Shown one piece after another: positions 58,720 through 64,000 of a DNA stretch of 64,000 nucleotides. Source of the DNA: Sulfurimonas crateris. Lineage in GTDB: Bacteria > Campylobacterota > Campylobacteria > Campylobacterales > Sulfurimonadaceae. Positions within the stretch are counted from its first letter, which is position 1. Each line of letters starts with the position of its first letter. The stretch is from positions 1-64,000 of the forward strand of contig NZ_SZPX01000002.1 in assembly GCF_005217605.1 (NCBI RefSeq), written 5' to 3'. The position numbers and the translations under genes were made by a program. The notes beneath the pieces are model-generated. The model searched no databases, was not told where the DNA came from, and saw only the letters and a list, made by a program, of their open reading frames with translations.

Positions 58720-59391
58720 TTACACTTTTGGAAGAGAGAATTTTTGCGTTATCAGCTCTCCTTCATTGTTAAAAAAGAGGTAGTAGAGCCAATCCTTTTT
58801 AACGCTCAGACCTGCTAAGTATCTAAGTGCTAGATTTGCTTGAAGAGAGGCTATATGCATAACTATCGGGGCAGTAATCCCCTCAGGAGTCTTTGAGGTT
58901 ATTTTAAAAGCATCTCTAAATGATGACTCTTTAAAAAAACAGACTTGCCCGTGAAAAGCCTCAACACTTCCATATATCCAAGGTAGATTCTTGCCTCTGC
59001 AGTAGTCGTTTATCTCTGCGCGAGTTGGAAGATTGTCGGTCGCATCGATTATTAGATCGACCTCTATATTTTTTTCGCACCATTCAGTGAAGTTGCATTC
59101 ATGAGCAATTGCTTTTACAAACGGGCATCTCTGCTCTATAAGCTCACAATTCACAACTGCTTTATTCTTTCCCTCATCACCCATTTTAAAGGCGATCTGG
59201 CGGTGAATATTGTGCAGGGAGACTTCATCAAAATCGATCATATGGATCTCGCCTATCCCGCTTGCACCTAAAGCAAAAGCTAAAGAACTTCCAAGTCCGC
59301 CTGCACCTACTATCGCTATCTTTTTTTGCTGCAACTCTCTTTGGGTATCTTCTCCCCAAAGCTGAACTTGACGGTGAAAATACTTCATCAT
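58720..59391 (-). CDS. ThiF/MoeB/HesA-family adenylyltransferase
   Basis: An E1-like enzyme of 223 residues that adenylates the C-terminus of a small sulfur-carrier protein. It shows YFHRQVQLWGEDTQ, the nucleotide loop IAIVGAGGLGSSLAFALGASGIG, DFDEVSLHNIHRQIAF (Asp and Arg of the adenylation site), and DLIIDATDNLPTRAEIND. The two CxxC pairs that bind zinc in MoeB/ThiF are absent. Its carrier protein could be ThiS, MoaD or a Cys/Met-synthesis carrier; none is adjacent. It overlaps the nitrilase-like gene by 4 bases in the met gene run. Confidence 0.85.
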   Translation of the reverse strand: MMKYFHRQVQLWGEDTQRELQQKKIAIVGAGGLGSSLAFALGASGIGEIHMIDFDEVSLHNIHRQIAFKMGDEGKNKAVVNCELIEQRCPFVKAIAHECNFTEWCEKNIEVDLIIDATDNLPTRAEINDYCRGKNLPWIYGSVEAFHGQVCFFKESSFRDAFKITSKTPEGITAPIVMHIASLQANLALRYLAGLSVKKDWLYYLFFNNEGELITQKFSLPKV

Positions 59392-60185
59392 AGAGAGCTC
59401 CTTTTATGTATTGTCTCTTTAAAACCCCAAAACTTTCTTGCCCTTAGTACTTCAGAGTGCTGCATATCTACGATCATAAGCTCCTCTTTGTTTCCCAAGT
59501 GTTCAAGAAGTTCTCCGTTTGGCGAAGCCAGAAGCGAATCGCCGTAAAAATACCATGTAAAGCCGTCTTGAGTGTACTCGCCGATTCTGTTCGCTCTTAA
59601 AATATAGCAGTTGTGCGTAAAGGCGCGTGAGAGTATTAGCGCTTTCCACCTCTCGTATGAGTCAAACGTAGAGACACTCGGCAATAGAATACAATCAACA
59701 TTTTTAGAACTTATCTCTTCGAATATTTTATCAAAATGTAGTTCAAACCCGCTCATAACACCAAACTTAAATCCGTCTATTTTGAATATCAACGGGGATT
59801 CAATAGCTTTTTGCTCATTTGCAAAAAACTTCTCTTCATTCCAGTGCGAGTAGTTTATAAGAAGCTGTTGCTGGTAGTAAGATGTAGAGGAGGGTGCAAA
59901 TTTTGCAATAGTTTTATATATTTTGCCTCTTTTTACGATAATAATAGGAGCGATAATTGTGAGTTTGTATGTTGAAGAGAGCTCTCTTAACACTTTTATC
60001 TGATGCTCGGAGTGCTCTTTTATCATAGACGGTGAGAGGTTTTGAAGCTCTTTAAAAAAAGGGTTTAATATGTACTCGCCAAGCAGAAGGACTTTAACTC
60101 CCTGCTTAGAGGCAATGCGGATGTAGTTATAGAGCTTGGTCGAGCTCATTCCCTGTGCACTGAGTTGAAGTACAGCGGCGCGCAT
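59388..60185 (-). CDS. Nitrilase-superfamily protein lacking the catalytic cysteine
   Basis: A 265-residue protein with the carbon-nitrogen hydrolase fold: RAAVLQLSAQGMSSTKLYNYI at the N-terminus, the Glu in VLLLGEYILNPF, the Lys in IIVKRGKIYKT. The cysteine segment normally reads G-x-x-x-C-x-E/D-x-R-F but is GVMSGFELHF here, with Gly (GGG codon) at the Cys position. The protein should therefore be catalytically dead or use another residue. FTWYFYGDSLLASPNGELLEHL follows. It overlaps xseB by one base and the ThiF-like gene by four. Confidence 0.8.
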   Translation of the reverse strand: MRAAVLQLSAQGMSSTKLYNYIRIASKQGVKVLLLGEYILNPFFKELQNLSPSMIKEHSEHQIKVLRELSSTYKLTIIAPIIIVKRGKIYKTIAKFAPSSTSYYQQQLLINYSHWNEEKFFANEQKAIESPLIFKIDGFKFGVMSGFELHFDKIFEEISSKNVDCILLPSVSTFDSYERWKALILSRAFTHNCYILRANRIGEYTQDGFTWYFYGDSLLASPNGELLEHLGNKEELMIVDMQHSEVLRARKFWGFKETIHKRSSL

Positions 60186-60397
60186 TACTCTCCTTTTATC
60201 TGCGTGATCTTGATCTCTGCCTCTTCGAGGATCTTCTGAGCTTGGGTTAACTCTTTCATCCCTTGTTCATAAGCTTTTACGCTATCGGAGAGTGTGATCT
60301 CAGGGTTCATCAAAGTATCTAGAATTTTTTTGGCATTTTGCAGTTTTGATTCAAAATCAATGGTTTCTTCAGTAAAGCCCTCTTTTTCTTTAGCCAT
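60185..60397 (-). CDS. xseB: Exodeoxyribonuclease VII small subunit
   Basis: A 70-residue helical protein with the XseB pattern: FESKLQNAKKILDTLMNPEITLSDSVKAYEQGMKELTQAQKILEEAEIKI. XseB binds the large subunit XseA (not in this window) to degrade single-stranded DNA. Its start overlaps metX by 8 bases and its stop shares a base with the nitrilase-like gene, so it is expressed with the methionine genes. Confidence 0.88.
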   Translation of the reverse strand: MAKEKEGFTEETIDFESKLQNAKKILDTLMNPEITLSDSVKAYEQGMKELTQAQKILEEAEIKITQIKGE

Positions 60398-61496
60398 TTA
60401 GCACATCCTTAATATATTTTTCAAATTTATCGACCTCTACCAAAAAGGAGTCATGCCCATAATCGCTCTGGACATCAAGATAGTTATGGTTTTTGTATCC
60501 TATGGCTTTAAGCGTATCGTTTATCTCTTTCATCTCATGGCTTCTAAATAGCAGATCGTTGCTGAAGCTGATAAGATGAAGCTCGGCATTTACTTTCTGC
60601 AGAGCTTCGCCCAAAGAGTCAAATCCGCGAGATAGATCATATATGTTTATCGCTTTAGTTATATAGAGATAAGAGAGCGGATCAAACCACTTTGTAAAGT
60701 TGTAGCCGTTGTACTCCAAGTACATCTCCACTTGAAACTTTCCAAAAAGCTCGTAAAGACCGTCAGTTCCTCTATACTCTCTGCCAAATTTGCTCTGCAT
60801 GGATTCGGGTGAGAGAAAACTGATGTGTCCTGCCATTCTTCCCACTGCCATGCCTGATAGCCCACTCTTTGCTATTTCGGAGCTCTCATAATATCCGCCC
60901 TTAAAATCAGGATCTTTTAGTATCGCCTCTTGGGATATCTTGTTAAAGGCAATAGCCCACGGCTGAGTAGCGTGCGTTGTTGCCAGAGATATTATCTTTG
61001 AAGCAAAATCGGGATAGTGGATCGCAAAATGAAGCGCCTGCATACCACCCATTGAACCGCCAATAATAGCATGAACATTATGGATACCGAGCTTGTCAAA
61101 AAGAATTCTTTGTGCTTTTACCATATCTTTGATGGTTATAACAGGAAATTTATAACGATAAGGGTTATGGTGCGGATGCTGCGGGCTCATAGGTCCGGTT
61201 GAGCCAAAACAGCTGCCAAGAACATTTGTACATATAACAAAATATTTGTCCGTATCTACTGCTTTGGAGCTGCCGATAAGATTGTCCCACCATCCCGGTT
61301 TTTTATCTCCATCGTAAGTTCCTGCACAGTGGTGTGAACCTGTGAGTGCATGACATATGACGACAACATTGCTTTTGTCATCGTTTAGTTCGCCGTAGGT
61401 CTCGTAAGTTATATCGTATGGTTCTAAAATACGTCCGCTCTCAAGATAGAGCGGGTTTGTAAAATGTTCTGTGTATGTCTTTAAGTTTAGTGACAA
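60390..61496 (-). CDS. metX: Homoserine O-acetyltransferase
   Basis: Acetylates homoserine in the first committed step of methionine synthesis. It is an alpha/beta hydrolase of 368 residues: ESGRILEPYDITYETYGEL, VICHALTGSHHCAG, NVLGSCFGSTGPMS, the nucleophile Ser in IIGGSMGGMQALHFA (near 143), Asp in the SFSNDLLF region, and His in SDYGHDSFLVE. Acetyl rather than succinyl use is inferred from its closeness to MetX and from the metY neighbour. The metY stop is one base upstream. Confidence 0.95.
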   Translation of the reverse strand: MSLNLKTYTEHFTNPLYLESGRILEPYDITYETYGELNDDKSNVVVICHALTGSHHCAGTYDGDKKPGWWDNLIGSSKAVDTDKYFVICTNVLGSCFGSTGPMSPQHPHHNPYRYKFPVITIKDMVKAQRILFDKLGIHNVHAIIGGSMGGMQALHFAIHYPDFASKIISLATTHATQPWAIAFNKISQEAILKDPDFKGGYYESSEIAKSGLSGMAVGRMAGHISFLSPESMQSKFGREYRGTDGLYELFGKFQVEMYLEYNGYNFTKWFDPLSYLYITKAINIYDLSRGFDSLGEALQKVNAELHLISFSNDLLFRSHEMKEINDTLKAIGYKNHNYLDVQSDYGHDSFLVEVDKFEKYIKDVLNG

Positions 61497-61497
61497 A

Positions 61498-62763
61498 TTA
61501 CGCCTCTAGAGCCTGTTTCAAATCCGCGATCAAGTCTGCAGCGCTCTCAAGGCCGCAAGATATTCTAATAAGTCCAGCAGGAACTCCGCAGGCAATAAGC
61601 TCTTCTTGTGTAAGCTGCTGATGAGTAGTTGAAGCAGGGTGTGTGATTATCGACTTTGAGTCACCGATATTTACGACAAGAGAGTAGAGCTTAGTAGCAT
61701 CTACGATCTTTACAGCCTCTTCAAGAGAGCCAACTTCAAAGCTTAAAAGACCGCTGCTTGCACCGTTGTCAAAATATTTTTGAGCATTTTGATAGTTTGC
61801 ATTGCTCTTTAACCCTGGATAGTTTACCTTTTTTACTTTAGGGTGAGACTCCAAAAACTCTGCAAGTTCAAGTGCGTTTTTTGAGTGCTCTCTCATACGA
61901 AGAGACAACGTCTCGATCCCTTGAATAAACAGCCAAGAGTTAAACGGAGAGACAACAGCGCCCAGATCACGCAGAAGTGAGAGGCGGGCACGAAGCGTAA
62001 ATGGCGGAAGAGGCACATCAACATAGACAAGACCGTGATACGAGTGATCAGGCTCGTTAAAGTGTGCATAACGAGGGTTTGCCTTTAGTTTTTCAACAAG
62101 CCCTTTTCTCTCAACCAAAATACCTCCGATAGCAAGACCTTGACCGGTTGTGTATTTACTCGCACTATGAACCGTAACATCAACTCCATGCTCAAACGGA
62201 CGGCATAAAACAGGGGTTGCAACTGTGTTGTCCACTACCGTCAAAATGCCATACTTGTTTGCGATCTTAGTTATTGCTTCGATGTCTGCTACGTCAATGC
62301 TCGGGTTTGTCAGAGACTCAAAAAATATCACTTTTGTCTTGTCATCTATGAGTGCTTCCATAGCATCAGTGTCATGAACATTAAAAAATCTAGCCTCAAT
62401 GCCAAATCTCTTAAGGGTATGCGCGGTCTGAGTCAGAGTTCCGCCGTAAAGCTGTTTAGCACAAACAATGTTATCTCCTGCCTCTGCTGCATTGGCAATA
62501 GCAAAGAAGATAGCGCTCATTCCGCTTGATGTTGCAAGAGCAGCCTCGCCGCCTTCAAGAGAAGCAAATCTCTTCTCAAATACATCTGTAGTAGGATTGT
62601 TTAAACGAGTATAGATATACCCAAGTTCTTTTAGGGAAAATAGATTTCCTGCATGCTCGGCATCTCTAAATTCATAAGCCGTTGTCTGATAAATAGGAAC
62701 TGCCATAGCCCCCTCAGCCCCTTTTTCATAACCCTCGTGAAGTGCTCTAGTCTGTAAATCCAT
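61498..62763 (-). CDS. metY: O-acetylhomoserine sulfhydrylase (aminocarboxypropyltransferase)
   Basis: Uses sulfide to turn O-acetylhomoserine into homocysteine, direct sulfhydrylation with PLP. The protein has 421 residues. Motifs are TRALHEGYEKGAEGAMAVPIYQTTAYEF, YTRLNNPTTDVFEKRFASLEGG, ATSSGMSAIF, and the PLP lysine in VHSASKYTTGQGLAIGG near 205. An AHS-type 50-residue insertion is present. It begins the metY-metX-xseB run. An inverted repeat (62775-62836) and a TAGAAT -10-like sequence precede it. Confidence 0.95.
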   Translation of the reverse strand: MDLQTRALHEGYEKGAEGAMAVPIYQTTAYEFRDAEHAGNLFSLKELGYIYTRLNNPTTDVFEKRFASLEGGEAALATSSGMSAIFFAIANAAEAGDNIVCAKQLYGGTLTQTAHTLKRFGIEARFFNVHDTDAMEALIDDKTKVIFFESLTNPSIDVADIEAITKIANKYGILTVVDNTVATPVLCRPFEHGVDVTVHSASKYTTGQGLAIGGILVERKGLVEKLKANPRYAHFNEPDHSYHGLVYVDVPLPPFTLRARLSLLRDLGAVVSPFNSWLFIQGIETLSLRMREHSKNALELAEFLESHPKVKKVNYPGLKSNANYQNAQKYFDNGASSGLLSFEVGSLEEAVKIVDATKLYSLVVNIGDSKSIITHPASTTHQQLTQEELIACGVPAGLIRISCGLESAADLIADLKQALEA

Positions 62764-62774
62764 TTTATATATCC

Positions 62775-62836
62775 CCCGTTTTAAAAATAATTGTTGCTAT
62801 TCTATCTAAAATGGTTTAATGTTAGTTTTAAACGGG
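62775..62836 (-). promoter_or_regulatory. Inverted repeat and promoter region upstream of metY
   Basis: CCCGTTTTAAAA (62775-62786) and TTTTAAACGGG (62826-62836) are complementary arms 39 bases apart with one bulge. Between them the minus strand carries a possible -10, TAGAAT, and downstream a GGGGGAT ribosome site for metY. The arms could form a stem in the leader or bind a regulator. No SAM riboswitch sequence was recognised. Confidence 0.4.
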
Positions 62837-62842
62837 CTCTAT

Positions 62843-63229
62843 TTACTTCTTTAATCCCTTTGCCCAGCCCTCCATAAGTGCGTGCAGCTCCTCTTTTGGA
62901 GCCTCCATAAAGTCTATCACAATTCTATCGTTAAATTCACAAATTCCTATACTTCTAGGTCTTGCTGCGAGTATTTTTGTGTTTGGGATCGCTTGCCCGA
63001 AACAAAAAATAATATTTTTTGCATCAACTAGTCCATCGACCATCTCTCCGCCCAGTTTCTTTGTGTGGGAGTAGTGGTCAAACACAGCGATAAATTCAGC
63101 AATGGGATGTTTTAATATTTTTTCTTTAAAATACTCAATAGCTTCATTCGCAGATGAGACTTTTATCTCATTTTTTGATAACTCCAGACTGTAAACCGGA
63201 TACTTTTCCATAAAAATCGTTTTTTTCAT
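62843..63229 (-). CDS. Conserved hypothetical protein
   Basis: A 128-residue soluble protein with an alpha/beta pattern. Notable segments are HPIAEFIAVFDHYSHTKKLGGEMVDGLVD and NIIFCFGQAIPNTKILAARPRSIGICEFNDRIVIDFM, ending in LMEGWAKGLKK. I do not know a function; I think similar proteins occur in other Campylobacterota. It lies 3 bases after the SLAC1-type channel gene, so it is probably its operon partner, and it is followed by metY with a promoter between. Confidence 0.72.
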   Translation of the reverse strand: MKKTIFMEKYPVYSLELSKNEIKVSSANEAIEYFKEKILKHPIAEFIAVFDHYSHTKKLGGEMVDGLVDAKNIIFCFGQAIPNTKILAARPRSIGICEFNDRIVIDFMEAPKEELHALMEGWAKGLKK

Positions 63230-63232
63230 TTT

Positions 63233-64000
63233 CTACTCCTTAATGCAGATCTCTTTTTTCTTCATGTGCAACAGCGTCTGATACGCAACTATAAGTATGA
63301 CAATTGTAACAACCCCGACCATAAAGTAAGAGAGAAGCAGCAGAGGCAAGCACTCCCTTTCATGGTACATCAGCATAGAGCTTATCGCCATGGCAGCGAG
63401 CGGAAAAACAAATGCCCACCATGAGATGAAAAACTTTAATTTTATAAAATTTTTATACATAAAAGCTACCAAAAGAGTAAAGAATACCGCCATATTAAAG
63501 AGCATAAGAGCAAATACGTCGATAACGCCAAACATCTTAAAGTAGGCTATAAAACCGACTGCCGGAGGAGCGATGAGTATAAAGAGCGTAGGTACGAATT
63601 TTACCGCCATCTGGTTATGAAAAATTATTCTGTTGAGAATAACGGCAAATAGGATGATCCAAAAGAACATCCCGACACTGAAGAAATACATAAGCAGACC
63701 CAAGTTTACAAAACCTACACCTGCAACCGGAACTAAAACATTACCGACAATAGGAATAAACCACGCAGGGTTTGAGTGGTCTAACTGCTGATTTTCATTT
63801 ATCCAAAAAGCTATAGTGTGCATTGTGAGATAAAAATGAAGCAGAGTTCCAGGATACCAAAAAACGGCACTTATAGCAGGATAGCTCTCTTTGTATATTA
63901 TGGCAAGCATAAGCATAGAGATAGAGATCGCTGCAAAAAAGTTTATGCGAACGGGATGGGAAAACTCATTTTTTACCGCTACTTTGTATTTAAAAAATTT
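63233..64000 (-). CDS. SLAC1/TDT-family channel or transporter, cut by window edge
   Basis: The frame stays open from its stop at 63233 to the right edge of the window (255 codons and the stop), so the true start lies outside. The visible part has about seven hydrophobic segments. NEFSHPVRINFFAAISISML, near the edge, is typical of the tellurite-resistance/dicarboxylate (TDT, SLAC1, TehA) family. VFWYPGTLLHFYLTM, WFIPIVGNVLVPVAGVGF (inner proline-bent helix) and WWAFVFPLAAMAISSM also fit. Substrates in the family include chloride, tellurite, malate and sulfite. The gene for a 128-aa unknown protein follows 3 bases later. Confidence 0.82.
   Translation of the reverse strand, partial: KFFKYKVAVKNEFSHPVRINFFAAISISMLMLAIIYKESYPAISAVFWYPGTLLHFYLTMHTIAFWINENQQLDHSNPAWFIPIVGNVLVPVAGVGFVNLGLLMYFFSVGMFFWIILFAVILNRIIFHNQMAVKFVPTLFILIAPPAVGFIAYFKMFGVIDVFALMLFNMAVFFTLLVAFMYKNFIKLKFFISWWAFVFPLAAMAISSMLMYHERECLPLLLLSYFMVGVVTIVILIVAYQTLLHMKKKEICIKE

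Overview
The window is a 64 kb stretch of chromosome from a Campylobacterota (Epsilonproteobacteria) bacterium, most like Sulfurimonas. The call rests on AT-rich, densely packed genes, flagellar genes scattered singly (flhA, flgH), split trp genes (trpC, trpB), a MutS2 but no MutL nearby, an rpoZ-spoT-tyrS block, OprD-type porins, a SulP permease, an FNT channel and several c-di-GMP proteins. No phage, transposase, tRNA or CRISPR array was found, and no gene-free stretch reaches 300 bases. The left edge is the end of an rRNA operon (5S rRNA).

Layout: 0.3-6.3 kb holds ung and, facing it, a four-gene minus-strand run (unknown 437-aa protein, cytosolic trypsin-like protease with zinc ribbon, M3 oligopeptidase, secreted EEP-fold hydrolase). 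6.4-8.8 kb carries an FNT anion channel and an outer-membrane barrel. 8.8-15.4 kb is a molybdate locus on the minus strand: modE, an OprD-type porin, modA, a TOBE protein, modB, modC, a TSUP permease, a decayed modD and a second TOBE protein. Two candidate ModE operators were found by eye. 15.4-17.7 kb is a large fusion membrane protein.

17.8-24.8 kb is a plus-strand operon: pyrH, rpoZ, spoT, tyrS, a nitronate monooxygenase-like gene and a cell-wall amidase. 24.8-28.5 kb holds a DHH phosphoesterase, flhA and an Fe-S type Rrf2 regulator, then rpsO with a clear terminator. 29-31.4 kb holds a divergent XRE regulator/outer-membrane protein pair and a HepT-MntA toxin-antitoxin module. The module lies between two 30-bp copies of the 3' end of kdsB. 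31.4-38.6 kb is mostly plus-strand: an N6-methyltransferase, a YkgJ protein, a TPR lipoprotein, trpC, then flgH, a transglutaminase-like protein and an EAL protein.

38.5-47.3 kb contains a SulP transporter, valS, a UvrD/Rep helicase, a membrane diguanylate cyclase and a lipoprotein cytochrome c. From 47.3 kb to the right edge nearly everything is on the minus strand: trpB, the EI24/DUF3137/LemA group, baiN-like, mutS2, murC, dapC-like, and a tightly overlapped metY-metX-xseB-nitrilase-thiF run. A SLAC1/TDT-type channel is cut by the window edge.

The most informative observations are the kdsB-tail duplication around HepT-MntA, the modD remnant kept inside the mod operon, the porin and ModE wiring of that operon, and small palindromic intergenic elements that recur in the window. 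All functional calls come from reading the sequence and from remembered family features; no database search was run.
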